A stretch of 64,000 nucleotides of DNA from an uncultured Oscillospiraceae bacterium (GTDB taxonomy: Bacteria > Bacillota > Clostridia > Oscillospirales > Acutalibacteraceae), in the NCBI GenBank assembly GCA_900539845.1, contig UQDP01000003.1, forward strand, positions 62,001-126,000, read 5' to 3'. The position numbers and the translations under genes were made by a program. This document shows positions 33,172 to 42,488 of this stretch, in pieces; position 1 is the first letter of the stretch; every line of letters starts with the position of its first letter. The notes under the pieces were generated by a model. It made no database searches, had not been told where the DNA came from, and saw only the letters and a program-made list of their open reading frames with translations.

Positions 33172-34423
33172 AGCTGCTTCTTTTTATAACTGCTCCTATC
33201 TCTCTGAGGCTGTGTTCAATACATTCATAGCCTCTGTCTATATGATAAACATTGCCCACTGTCGATGTTCCGGAAGCCGCAAGCGCTGCCAGTACAAGCG
33301 CGGCTCCTCCTCGAAGATCGGTGGAATATACATTTGCCCCGTAGAGCTCCTTAACACCGTTTACAACGGCGATTCTGTCGTCAACAGTTATATCCGCTCC
33401 GAAGCGTTTTAACTCGCTTATATGCTTATACCTGCCGTCAAACACGCTTTCGTTGAACACAGACGTGCCTTTTGCTTTTGAAAGCGCGGACATAAATACG
33501 GACTGGCAATCGGTCGGAAATCCCGGATAAGGCATCGTTTTTATGCTTTTTACACGTTTGAGCCTTTTGGGTGAAACCAGCTTCAGATCATTGCCGGAAA
33601 GATATATTTTGCATCCCATCTCGTTAAAGACGGGTATGATCGGCACAAGATGGGTGGGGCGAATCTTTTTAACAACAAGCTCCTTTGCCGACAGCGCACC
33701 TGCGCACATATATGTGGCGGCAACGATACGATCGGGTATCACTGTGTGTGAATTCGGATAAAGCGCGTCTACACCCTCGATTTCCACCGTGCTTTCACCT
33801 GCGCCGAATATCTTGGCGCCGCATGAATTCAGAAAAGACGCAAGATCTGAAATTTCCGGCTCACGGGCGGCGTTTATGACCGTGGTTTTCCCTTTAGCCA
33901 GCACAGAAGCTATGATGATGTTTTCGGTTGCACCCACGCTCGGAAACGAAAGGAATATTTTTGCACCGTGCAGATGCGAAGCGCGGCAATAGATACAACT
34001 ACCGTTTTCATTGATCTGCGCGCCGAGCTTTCTCAGGGAATTGAGATGGAGATCAATCGGTCGTACGCCTATATCACAGCCCCCCGGAGGGCACAGCAGC
34101 GCCTCCTTGCATCGGGTGAGAAGCGAGCCTAAAAATATTATGGAAGAGCGCATTTCGCGCATCATTTCCTCGGGGATGTCATTGTTTACTATATCCGAGG
34201 TATCAATTGTAAGCGTGCTTTTTTCGCGTTTTACCGTTGCGCCGAGATGCCTGAGTATCTCTATGGACGCGTTCACATCCGACAGATTCGGAACATTATG
34301 TAAAACCGTTTCGCCCTTAACAAGAAGAGTTGAAGCAAGGATCGGCAAAACAGCGTTTTTTGAGCCGTGAACGGCAATCTCGCCGCCGAGAGGCTGATTG
34401 CCGGTTATAATCAGTTTTTCCAA
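33161..34423 (-). CDS. murA: UDP-N-acetylglucosamine 1-carboxyvinyltransferase MurA
   Basis: 420 residues of the EPSP-synthase fold. The catalytic cysteine is in PPGGCDIGVRPIDLH, near residue 115. MRSSIIFLGSLLTR before it, GFPTDCQSVFM and the DLRGGAALVLAALAA block later are all typical. MurA adds phosphoenolpyruvate to UDP-GlcNAc, the first committed step of peptidoglycan synthesis. Cys in the active site implies sensitivity to the Cys-alkylating class of inhibitors known for this family. The TTG at 34423 (MEKLIITGNQPL) behind AGGTGG is preferred to the GTG three codons earlier. Confidence 0.96.
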   Translation of the reverse strand: MEKLIITGNQPLGGEIAVHGSKNAVLPILASTLLVKGETVLHNVPNLSDVNASIEILRHLGATVKREKSTLTIDTSDIVNNDIPEEMMREMRSSIIFLGSLLTRCKEALLCPPGGCDIGVRPIDLHLNSLRKLGAQINENGSCIYCRASHLHGAKIFLSFPSVGATENIIIASVLAKGKTTVINAAREPEISDLASFLNSCGAKIFGAGESTVEIEGVDALYPNSHTVIPDRIVAATYMCAGALSAKELVVKKIRPTHLVPIIPVFNEMGCKIYLSGNDLKLVSPKRLKRVKSIKTMPYPGFPTDCQSVFMSALSKAKGTSVFNESVFDGRYKHISELKRFGADITVDDRIAVVNGVKELYGANVYSTDLRGGAALVLAALAASGTSTVGNVYHIDRGYECIEHSLREIGAVIKRSSYEG

Positions 34424-34483
34424 AGAAGCCACCTGCCTGCATAATCTTTTTTATTCTATGCAGACAGCGGCATATTTGCTAAA

Positions 34484-35602
34484 TCATTTCTTTACAAGCG
34501 AAACAATAATGTCTGATATTCTGTCCGTGGCATCTGTTATTGCCATGCTTTTCGCGTTTTTCTCTATTTCCGCGAGCTCCTCATGATTGGAAAGTATCTC
34601 ATCCATAACCGTTTCAAGGCGCTGAGAAGTAAGCTCTTTTTCTTCAATAATTCTTGCGGCATTGCGCTTTACAAGCGCCATTGCATTGTGATACTGATGA
34701 TTTTCCGCGACATAAGGACTCGGTATAAGTATAGACGCCTTTCCGAGCGCTTCTATCTCGGAGATCGACGAAGCACCCGCCCTGCCTATAACAAGATCCG
34801 CCGCCGCCATGCAGACATCCATATTATCAATATACTTGCGGACTTCCACGGTTCCCTTTCTGCCGTTTTCAAATCCGGCTTTTTCAAATTTATCAAGATA
34901 TTCTCCGCCGTTTGTGCCGACGGAGTGAATGTGATAATACTTTGAACTTTCGGCGTTTTTTACAAGTATATCGTACATTGCTTTATTGATTGGCTCGGCT
35001 CCGAGAGAACCGCCGAACGATAGCACAAGAGGTTTATCTCCGATTCCGAGCTGCGCTCTTGCGAAATCCCTGTCCGCGCTGACAATCTCCCCACGTACGG
35101 GAAGTCCCGTAACGACTGCCGGATTTTTTGAATCGAGCCTTGCAACAGCGTCCTCCACGGTTACCATAACTCGGTCTACCTTTTTCGCAAGGGTCTTGTT
35201 TGTAATGCCGGGAAATGCATTCTGTTCGTGAATACAGGTTGGTATATTCATGTCCGCAGCCTGTTCGATAACAGGGCCGGAAACATATCCGCCGAATCCC
35301 ACGCACACATCGGGAGCAAATTCTTTTATGATCTTTTTACTCTGTGATTTTGATTTGAATATGCGCATAACCGTTTTTACGTTATACGCGATCGCTGACG
35401 GTGAAAGGGAGCGGCGAAAACCTGTAATATCGACCGTTTTAAATTGAAAGCCGGCATTCGGCACCAGCCGCGACTCCATATGATCTGCCGTTCCGATAAA
35501 AAGTATATCCGAATCAGGATATTTATTTCTGATATGCGATGCGACAGCAAGTGCCGGATTTATATGACCGGCTGTTCCGCCGGCGGCAAACAAAATCTTC
35601 AT
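34484..35602 (-). CDS. murG: UDP-GlcNAc:lipid I transferase MurG
   Basis: 372 residues. GGTAGHINPALAVA is at the N-terminus, FGGYVSGPVI and CIHEQNAFPG follow, then LSFGGSLGAEPINKAM, and GRAGASSISEIEALGKASILIPSP binds the UDP-sugar (given here in family order). These are the standard MurG blocks. It makes lipid II at the inner face of the membrane. It sits between ftsW and murA in the cluster. Confidence 0.97.
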   Translation of the reverse strand: MKILFAAGGTAGHINPALAVASHIRNKYPDSDILFIGTADHMESRLVPNAGFQFKTVDITGFRRSLSPSAIAYNVKTVMRIFKSKSQSKKIIKEFAPDVCVGFGGYVSGPVIEQAADMNIPTCIHEQNAFPGITNKTLAKKVDRVMVTVEDAVARLDSKNPAVVTGLPVRGEIVSADRDFARAQLGIGDKPLVLSFGGSLGAEPINKAMYDILVKNAESSKYYHIHSVGTNGGEYLDKFEKAGFENGRKGTVEVRKYIDNMDVCMAAADLVIGRAGASSISEIEALGKASILIPSPYVAENHQYHNAMALVKRNAARIIEEKELTSQRLETVMDEILSNHEELAEIEKNAKSMAITDATDRISDIIVSLVKK

Positions 35603-35656
35603 TACTTCTCCTTTTAAGCAAGAATATAAGCCTGAGAACGATGAATCGTCCGGCTT

Positions 35657-36964
35657 TTATTCAACGGGCTGAATATCAGCCTTTTTTTGATTCGCCCTTC
35701 TTGATATACCGAGCACGACGCCCATTTCAAAAAGGATCATCATTAGAGCTGTTCCTCCGTAACTGAAAAACGGAAGCGAGATGCCCGTGTTTGGTATGGA
35801 ATCCGTTACAACAAGTATGTTCAGTGCAACCTGAACGCCGAGCTGCGTTGTTATTCCTATTACTGTCAGTGCGGCAAACTTATCGTTTATTCTGAGAGCG
35901 ATGATAAATCCGCGTACCACAAGCGCTGCGAAAAGCAAGATTATAACAACAGCTCCAACAAAACCGAGTTCCTCGCAGACGATTGAAAAGATAAAGTCGT
36001 TCTGCGGCTCGGAAACATAAAGGTATTTCTGTTTTGAATTACCGAGACCCACTCCGAAAAAGCCGCCTGAACCAATGGCGTACAGAGAATTGTTCGTCTG
36101 CCATCTGGCGCCGAGCGGATCATAATCCTTATCCGTAAATGCACGCAGTTTTTCCTGAACATATTCAGGCAGTATCTGAGGAAAGGCAAACACGACGATC
36201 ACGACCGCGGCAACAAGGGCTACTCCGACAATGAACAGTTTTCTGTTCGATCCGCCGGCAAACATAAGCGAAAGTCCGATAATGCCAACAATGATCGTTC
36301 CCGAAACATGGTTTTCCGCCATAATCAGCAGGCAATATACGGCGATTATGGCTGCAGGGATGAGTATTCCGTATTTGAAAGTGCTCATTTTCTTAGAATA
36401 GATGCTTATATAGGTTGCAAGCGTTGTTATGAGCGTGAACTTTGCAATATCCGACGGCTGAAAAGTAAAGAGACCGCCGACTGAGATATACCTTCTGAAG
36501 TCCTCGCCGGCTTCCGAAGAAACATCCGTGTGATAAAACAAAACGAGAACAAGCAGAAAGATGGTTACTGCGAAAAGTATCGGCGCAAAAGCCTTATATA
36601 TCTTATAATTCAGTTTGGAAACAAACAGCATTATGATTACGCCGGCAACGGCGAACATAAGCTGCCTTGTAAAATAGTGATATGAATTTCCGTATTCAAA
36701 ATAGGAATAGGGATAAGACGCCGAAAACAGCATGACCAGCCCTATAGACAGTATGATGATCGTAAGCGCAAAAAAGGGAACGTCAAAGCCGCCGGTAACG
36801 AAGAGGTCGGCTCTTCTGGGCAAAGCAAAGCTCTTGCGCGGTCTTACGATATGATCACTGTCGCCGGTGTATGCGCCGCTTTTTTTTCTGCCGAATCCGC
36901 GTTTTGAGGTTCGTCCTGCACCTTCATCGCTGTACCTTACGGGAGGTTCCAGTCTTTCGGGCAT
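35657..36964 (-). CDS. ftsW: Septal peptidoglycan polymerase FtsW (SEDS family)
   Basis: 435 residues from MPERLEPPVRYSDEG, behind AAGGAAG. A cytosolic N-terminus of about 60 residues with an RPRKSFALPRRADL stretch precedes ten membrane helices. SEDS hallmarks are visible: FQPSDIAKFTLI, the large extracellular loop with DPLGARWQTNNSLYAIGSGGFFG, and IPNTGISLPFFSYGG near the C-terminus. FtsW polymerises lipid II together with the PBP encoded four genes upstream. Its position between mraY and murG supports FtsW rather than RodA or SpoVE. Confidence 0.94.
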   Translation of the reverse strand: MPERLEPPVRYSDEGAGRTSKRGFGRKKSGAYTGDSDHIVRPRKSFALPRRADLFVTGGFDVPFFALTIIILSIGLVMLFSASYPYSYFEYGNSYHYFTRQLMFAVAGVIIMLFVSKLNYKIYKAFAPILFAVTIFLLVLVLFYHTDVSSEAGEDFRRYISVGGLFTFQPSDIAKFTLITTLATYISIYSKKMSTFKYGILIPAAIIAVYCLLIMAENHVSGTIIVGIIGLSLMFAGGSNRKLFIVGVALVAAVVIVVFAFPQILPEYVQEKLRAFTDKDYDPLGARWQTNNSLYAIGSGGFFGVGLGNSKQKYLYVSEPQNDFIFSIVCEELGFVGAVVIILLFAALVVRGFIIALRINDKFAALTVIGITTQLGVQVALNILVVTDSIPNTGISLPFFSYGGTALMMILFEMGVVLGISRRANQKKADIQPVE

Positions 36965-37008
36965 TGCGCTCTTCCTTTCCAAAAAATGATATATAAATCA
37001 AATCATTA

Positions 37009-38061
37009 TCAATTATTCAAATTACCGAAATAAATAAGCAGTATCGCTGCCAGACATCCGACCGCGTTTACAGCCGAAAAAACAACACAGATCTTCTTCT
37101 CTTTCCAGCCGCACATTTCAAAATGATGGTGGATCGGCGCCATCTTAAATACGCGCTTGCCGTGGGTTATCTTAAAATAGCCTATTTGAATGATATCGCT
37201 GAGTGTTTCACAGACATAGATAATTCCGATCGGCAAGAGCAAGATCGGACATTTTATCGCAAATCCAAGCGAGACTACAAGACCGCCGAGGAAAAGCGAA
37301 CCGGTGTCGCCCATAAACACCTTTGCCGGGTTCCAGTTCCAGCAGAGAAATCCGCACATACTTCCCAAAAGAGCCGCCGAAAGGATTCCAAGGCCGGCAA
37401 ACCCCTGTATAAATGAGATGATGAGGAAGCACAGCGCAACAGTTGATGTAACACTTGTGCAAAGACCGTCTATGCCGTCGGTAAGATTAACGCTGTTTAC
37501 ACAGCCGTAAATGATGACAACCGACAGTGCCCAGAATATGATTCCGGTGAAAACATTTTTTGAAAAATCCACCGCTCCGATAAAAGGAAAATACCATACG
37601 GTGTTTTTCGATATCCACAAAGTGGCAACATATCCTATTGCCATAATCAGCTGACCCAAGGTCTTTTGCCTTGGAGTAAGGCCCTCGTTCCTCTTCAGCT
37701 TGATTTTAACGAAGTCATCCGCAAAGCCGACAACGCCGCAGCCTACAGCAAGCATGATTCCGGCAATCAGCAAAGTGTTTTCCCTGCCTTTAAAAATTGC
37801 CGAATAATCGGTTTCAAGACTGCCGCCGAACGACACGAACATAACCGCAGCTGCAGCAAACGCGCAGATGATTCCGGCTATGAACATGAGGCCGCCCATA
37901 TTGGGTGTTCCCTGTTTTTTCTTGTGCCATGACGGACCGATATCCAGTATCGTCTGCCCGAACTTAAGCTTGTGGAGCCATGGAATTACCACAAAACCGA
38001 GCGCAGCAGTCAGTGCAAACCCGATAACTGCGCCAATCACTATCGCAGCTGTCATACTCAT
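37009..38061 (-). CDS. mraY: Phospho-N-acetylmuramoyl-pentapeptide transferase MraY
   Basis: 350 residues, about ten membrane helices. Family blocks: KKQGTPNMGGLMF, ADDFVKIKLKRNEGLTPRQK with the catalytic Asp pair, NLTDGIDGLC, FMGDTGSLFLGG, and the cytosolic MAPIHHHFEMCGW loop. It attaches the UDP-MurNAc-pentapeptide to undecaprenyl phosphate to make lipid I. GGAGGAGATCCAA precedes the ATG. murF would normally lie between murE and this gene but is absent; only 17 bases separate the two. Confidence 0.98.
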   Translation of the reverse strand: MSMTAAIVIGAVIGFALTAALGFVVIPWLHKLKFGQTILDIGPSWHKKKQGTPNMGGLMFIAGIICAFAAAAVMFVSFGGSLETDYSAIFKGRENTLLIAGIMLAVGCGVVGFADDFVKIKLKRNEGLTPRQKTLGQLIMAIGYVATLWISKNTVWYFPFIGAVDFSKNVFTGIIFWALSVVIIYGCVNSVNLTDGIDGLCTSVTSTVALCFLIISFIQGFAGLGILSAALLGSMCGFLCWNWNPAKVFMGDTGSLFLGGLVVSLGFAIKCPILLLPIGIIYVCETLSDIIQIGYFKITHGKRVFKMAPIHHHFEMCGWKEKKICVVFSAVNAVGCLAAILLIYFGNLNN

Positions 38062-38078
38062 TTGGATCTCCTCCTTTA

Positions 38079-39527
38079 TTATTCCTTGCTTTCCTTATCC
38101 ATATCCTTCAAAATTTCAGCTACGGCTTCTCTTTCATCAAAATGGATCGTGCCCGTAGGAAGGATCTGATATGTTTCATGACCTTTTCCGGCAAGAAGAA
38201 TAATATCGTCCTTTTCAGCGTGCTCTATAGCCCATCTGATCGCATCTTTCCGATTTTCAACTACGACATACGGAGTCGATACGCCCTTCATTCCTTCAAG
38301 GATGTCGTTGATTATTGCGGCAGGATCTTCAGACCTGGGATTATCCGATGTTACCACGCAAAAATCCGAAAGCTCCGCTGCAATCTTTCCCATCTTTGGG
38401 CGTTTTCCTTTATCTCTGTCTCCGCCGCAGCCAAACACGGTAACCACTCTGCCTTTGGCGATTTCATGCAGTGAAGTGATGATGTTTTCAAGGCCGTCCG
38501 GAGAGTGCGCATAATCTATGATAACCGTGTAATCCGTGTTTGTGGGAACCACTTCGATCCTGCCCTTTACCCCGGCAGACTGCGAAACAGCAGTCAGAAC
38601 CGTGCCGAAATCGATGCCCAGTGTAAGAGCAATGCTTGCGGCGCAAAGGGAGTTATAAACGGAAAATCTTCCCGGTATAGGACAGCTTACTCTGCCTATG
38701 GAATCACCGACAAGCTCGTATTCCACGCCGGTGGCTTTGAATTTAACATTCTTGGCAACATAATCCGCGTTGTTGGTATTTACCGCATAAGTGACAACAC
38801 TGCACGGTGTATTTTCAACGATCTTCAGACCATACGCATCATCAGCATTCGTAACTGCCGTTTTGCAGTTTTTAAACAGGATACGCTTCGCCTCAAAATA
38901 GTTTTCAAAGGTTTTATGATAATCCAGATGATCTTGAGTAAGATTTGTGAACGCGCCTATCTCAAAAGTCAGCCCGTTTACTCTGCCCTGCGCGAGCGCC
39001 TGCGAAGAGACCTCCATAACACAGTATTCACAGCCTGCTTCGACCATAAGTGAGAACAGCTTCTGAAGCTCATGAGGATCGGGAGTCGTATATTTTGCAG
39101 GATAGATTTCATTTCCCACCATATTCTGAACCGTGCCGATAAGCCCTACCTTTTTGCCGGAATGCTCCAGTATCTGTTTTATGAGAAAAGCTGTGGTTGT
39201 TTTCCCGTTTGTACCCGTTATTCCGACAAGTTTGAGACGGTCTGCCGGATTGCCGAAAAAGTTTGCGCATACGGAGGAATACACCGCTCTGGTATTTTCC
39301 ACGATGATCTGTTTATCAAGCCCCAGATCTCTTTCGCACAATACTGCCGCAGCGCCGTTCTGCACCACTTCACGCGCCGCTGAATGGCCGTCAAAGGTGT
39401 TTCCCTTTATACACACGAACAGGCAGCCTTCTCCTGCGCTCCTTGAATCCTGCACAACATCGGCTATCTCGCAGTCCGTATAATCATTTTTTGTTTTTAT
39501 CCCCTTCAGAATTTCGGATAATTTCAT
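38079..39527 (-). CDS. murE: UDP-MurNAc-tripeptide ligase MurE
   Basis: 482 residues, Mur ligase family. The ATP-binding loop is GITGTNGKTTTAF, and TTPDPHELQKLF and the lysine-containing VMEVSSQAL region follow. The C-terminal domain holds VFGCGGDRDKGKRPKM, and TSDNPRSEDPAAI contains the D-NPR motif that recognises meso-diaminopimelate. It therefore should add meso-DAP, the product of the DapF domain at the left end of the window, to UDP-MurNAc-L-Ala-D-Glu. Confidence 0.96.
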   Translation of the reverse strand: MKLSEILKGIKTKNDYTDCEIADVVQDSRSAGEGCLFVCIKGNTFDGHSAAREVVQNGAAAVLCERDLGLDKQIIVENTRAVYSSVCANFFGNPADRLKLVGITGTNGKTTTAFLIKQILEHSGKKVGLIGTVQNMVGNEIYPAKYTTPDPHELQKLFSLMVEAGCEYCVMEVSSQALAQGRVNGLTFEIGAFTNLTQDHLDYHKTFENYFEAKRILFKNCKTAVTNADDAYGLKIVENTPCSVVTYAVNTNNADYVAKNVKFKATGVEYELVGDSIGRVSCPIPGRFSVYNSLCAASIALTLGIDFGTVLTAVSQSAGVKGRIEVVPTNTDYTVIIDYAHSPDGLENIITSLHEIAKGRVVTVFGCGGDRDKGKRPKMGKIAAELSDFCVVTSDNPRSEDPAAIINDILEGMKGVSTPYVVVENRKDAIRWAIEHAEKDDIILLAGKGHETYQILPTGTIHFDEREAVAEILKDMDKESKE

Positions 39528-39564
39528 TATTAGTCCCCCATACTGTCTTAAATATCCTTAATCA

Positions 39565-41778
39565 TCAGTCCAGAACCGCCTGTGTTGATTTGAAGCTAAC
39601 AGTGATTACCGTTCCGATCTCGACCTCTTTGCCCTCGTCCTCACTCTGCTTATATGCAACAACGAGCGCATCCGACGTTGCGTTGCCTGAGATCTCTATG
39701 TTCAGATTCTTCTCCGCCGCAAGTCTGTTCGCCTGAGCTACCGTAAGGCCGGTGAAATCCGGGACGGATACAGTTTGTTTATCGGAATCATCGGTGTAAA
39801 GCACTACTGTTCCGCCCGATGGTATTACGCTGCTTGCTGCCGGAGACTGATTGACGACTTTGTCTCCCGAACCCACGACCTTGAATTCCAGCCCTGCGTT
39901 GGAGATCGTGTTCTTGGCTTCGTCAACTTTTTTGCCCATAACACCGGGAGTTGGTACAGAAAGATCTTTCTTTTCCTCTTCAGTATATACTGGCTCGATC
40001 CCCAGAACAGCCATACTCTCCTCAATTACGGTTGCGGCTATCGGAGCGCAGATCGCGCCGCCGCCGAGATCCTGATCCGGCTCATCGCAGATGATCAGCA
40101 TAGCGATCTGCGGATCATCGGCCGGAGCAATAGCGGAGAAGGATACGATATATTTATCTTTCTCCCCTTCTTTTGATTCGCCGAGCTTCGTTGAAGTTCC
40201 TGTTTTTCCGCCTACTCTGTATCCCGCAACATAACCGTTTTTACCTGTGCCGTTATCTACAACGGACTGCATCATTTTGCTTACCGTTTCGGAAGTTTTT
40301 TCGCTGATTACCTGCCTTACTACATTCGGCTCGGTTTTTGAAACGGTATTCCCGTCTGCATCTTTTATTTCCGAAACGACATACGGTGTGAGAAGCTTTC
40401 CTCCGTTTGCTATTGCGCAAAGCCCGGTGCACACCTGTATCGGAGTAAGGCTGTTTGTCTGACCGAAAGACGCGGACGAAAGCTCAACAATCCCGTATTT
40501 ATCTTCCTCATAATACTGAGGGCTTGCTTCACCCGGCAGATCGATTCCTGTCTTTCCCGTAAATCCAAAACCGTTGAAATATTTAAAGTAGTTGTGAACG
40601 CCGAGCTTCTGACCGAGCGTTATGAAAAACGGATTGCAGGAATTTTCAAGCCCTTGTGTAAGAGTCTGTGTGCCATGGCCCGGGTGGTAATGGCAGTTCA
40701 TACGATGGTCGGCAACCTGAATGGAGCCTGTGCAGGTATAGGTCGTATCAAGCGTCGCTACGCCCTCTTCAAGCACCGCGGCTGCCATAAAAGTCTTGAA
40801 TACGGAGCCGGGCACATAGGTGTCGGAAACGACGAAATTTCTCCACTGTCTCTGTATATACTCGCTCTGTTTAGCCGTCTTTTCCTCATCGTTTTTAATC
40901 GAATTGATTTCTTCCGTATATTTATCATATGTAATTTCATAAGGGTCATTACAATCATAATCGGGCAGTGAAGCCATAGCAAGCACCGCGCCGGTATTGC
41001 AATCCATAACCACTCCGTAGCAGCCCTTTGCCGAATACTCCTCAAGTGTGCGCTGCAGTTCTTTTTCAAGATAGTATTGGATCGTGGTATTTATTGTAAG
41101 CGTAAGCGAATATCCGTCCTGCGCGTCAACAGAAGTTTCGTAATCGTTTGATATTGAGTTCGATTTGGCGTCTTTTGCCGTTATCACTCTTCCGTTCGTG
41201 CCCGTAAGCTCTTTATCATAGTACGATTCTATACCTGCAAGTCCCTGATTATCAGAGCCGGTAAATCCTATAACGGAGGAAGCGAGCGTGCCGTAAGGAT
41301 AATAGCGGCGTGTAGACTCCTCAAAACCTATGCAAAGCGAAAGGCTGTTTTCCGAAACGAATGACGCGATCTCCTCTTTAACCCTGTTTTCAACATTTTT
41401 CTCAACGACCTGATATTTGCCGTCCGCTTTACTTTTTTCGAGCAGCTCCGCCTTTTTCTCATCGTCATACCCAAAAACCGACGCAAGGTAATCGACTATT
41501 TTCGTTCTGTTTGAATCACTGATATTGGACGGGTCAAGGAACACGGTCCAAACCGTTGCGGACTGCGCGAGTATATTGCCCTCGCTGTCATAGATTGTGC
41601 CGCGGTTTGCCTCGATCTCCGTATCCGAAAGCTGCTGGCTCTCCGCTTTATCAGCGTATTCTTCGCCTTTGACTATCTGAATGTAAAAAAGGCGGCCCAT
41701 ATCCGCTGTGAACAGAAACACCACCAACAAGCCCATAATGAGCACTCTTGATGTTAAACCCTTTCTGAATGCCGACAT
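39565..41778 (-). CDS. Class B penicillin-binding protein with two PASTA domains (FtsI/SpoVD type)
   Basis: 737 residues from MSAFRKGLTSRV. A single membrane helix lies near the N-terminus, followed by the class B dimerisation region (IEANRGTIYDSEGNILA). The transpeptidase domain holds SVFK (in PGSVFKTF), SCN (in ENSCNPFF) and KTGT (in GGKTGTST). Two C-terminal PASTA repeats (VPTPGVMGKKVDEA and VSVPDFTGLTVAQANRLA) follow. It crosslinks septal peptidoglycan outside the membrane, paired with FtsW. PASTA domains point to SpoVD or Pbp2x relatives. A 166-base gap with a perfect hairpin separates it from ftsL. A longer N-terminus is possible but GAAAGG supports 41778. Confidence 0.95.
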   Translation of the reverse strand: MSAFRKGLTSRVLIMGLLVVFLFTADMGRLFYIQIVKGEEYADKAESQQLSDTEIEANRGTIYDSEGNILAQSATVWTVFLDPSNISDSNRTKIVDYLASVFGYDDEKKAELLEKSKADGKYQVVEKNVENRVKEEIASFVSENSLSLCIGFEESTRRYYPYGTLASSVIGFTGSDNQGLAGIESYYDKELTGTNGRVITAKDAKSNSISNDYETSVDAQDGYSLTLTINTTIQYYLEKELQRTLEEYSAKGCYGVVMDCNTGAVLAMASLPDYDCNDPYEITYDKYTEEINSIKNDEEKTAKQSEYIQRQWRNFVVSDTYVPGSVFKTFMAAAVLEEGVATLDTTYTCTGSIQVADHRMNCHYHPGHGTQTLTQGLENSCNPFFITLGQKLGVHNYFKYFNGFGFTGKTGIDLPGEASPQYYEEDKYGIVELSSASFGQTNSLTPIQVCTGLCAIANGGKLLTPYVVSEIKDADGNTVSKTEPNVVRQVISEKTSETVSKMMQSVVDNGTGKNGYVAGYRVGGKTGTSTKLGESKEGEKDKYIVSFSAIAPADDPQIAMLIICDEPDQDLGGGAICAPIAATVIEESMAVLGIEPVYTEEEKKDLSVPTPGVMGKKVDEAKNTISNAGLEFKVVGSGDKVVNQSPAASSVIPSGGTVVLYTDDSDKQTVSVPDFTGLTVAQANRLAAEKNLNIEISGNATSDALVVAYKQSEDEGKEVEIGTVITVSFKSTQAVLD

Positions 41779-41894
41779 TGCCTTTCCGCCTTTCTGAGTT
41801 TCGCTGAGAAAGAAAACCGATAGACCCGAAGCTGTTTTGGGGAATTTCGAATTTCTCTCTCGCACTTAAGTTATATATTATATAAAATATTTTT

Positions 41895-41920
41895 TTGAGA
41901 GCCGAAAAAACGGCTCTCAA
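41895..41920 (-). other. Perfect hairpin between ftsL and the PBP gene
   Basis: TTGAGAGCCG / CGGCTCTCAA, a 10-bp stem with a loop of six identical bases. On the coding (minus) strand A-rich, not T-rich, sequence follows. It is therefore a poor terminator and more likely an RNA processing or stability element, or a leaky attenuator. Confidence 0.5.
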
Positions 41921-41944
41921 TATAATACGGACCCGACGGCCCTT

Positions 41945-42448
41945 TTATTCCTCTGCAACCGCTGCTGCGGCAGCGTGATTCTGCTTATACTGCGAGGTAT
42001 CAATATATCTGATCTGATTGGACTGCAGTCTGGTCATGCCGAGTTTTTCAACGGCATAGCTGTCTATCTGCGAAACAGAAACAAGCGCTTCCAGCTCCGC
42101 ATTAAGGCTCACATTTTCACTTTGCGCCACGGCGATATCATCCTGAATATTTGCAATGCTTTTTGTAAGCTCGTTCTTCTGCACATACGTAAACAAAACC
42201 CCGAAGAGCATGGCAAGCACAAGTACGGTCACCGTCAGTATTTCAACAACCTGAGCGAAGGCCTTTTTCTGCTCTCTGACAAGCTCTTTTCTGCTTTTCA
42301 TCTGTGTATTCGGGCTTACGGTCAGACGCCTTTTTCTTCGCGGCTGTATCTCCGGTGCTGCGGAGGAACGCGTTCTGTTAAAGGCGTCGAGCGCATAAGC
42401 GGCGTCGCCGTCATATGAATATCTTCTGAAATCATTGGTGTTTACCAT
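41945..42448 (-). CDS. ftsL: FtsL-like cell division protein
   Basis: 167 residues. A basic cytosolic N-terminus (PRRKRRLTVSP) precedes one membrane helix (about 70-90, VVEILTVTVLVLAMLFGVLF). A periplasm-side coiled coil follows (ELTKSIANIQDDIAVAQSENVSLNAELEAL, in heptads) and then YAVEKLGMTR, typical of FtsL/DivIC-type proteins. The tail ends in an Ala-rich AAAAAVAEE. Position between rsmH and the PBP gene supports FtsL, although sequence conservation in this family is poor. AAGGAGGACGG precedes the ATG. Confidence 0.85.
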   Translation of the reverse strand: MVNTNDFRRYSYDGDAAYALDAFNRTRSSAAPEIQPRRKRRLTVSPNTQMKSRKELVREQKKAFAQVVEILTVTVLVLAMLFGVLFTYVQKNELTKSIANIQDDIAVAQSENVSLNAELEALVSVSQIDSYAVEKLGMTRLQSNQIRYIDTSQYKQNHAAAAAVAEE

Positions 42449-42488
42449 AATATCCGTCCTCCTTTTTAAAAATCTCTTAATTTACAAA

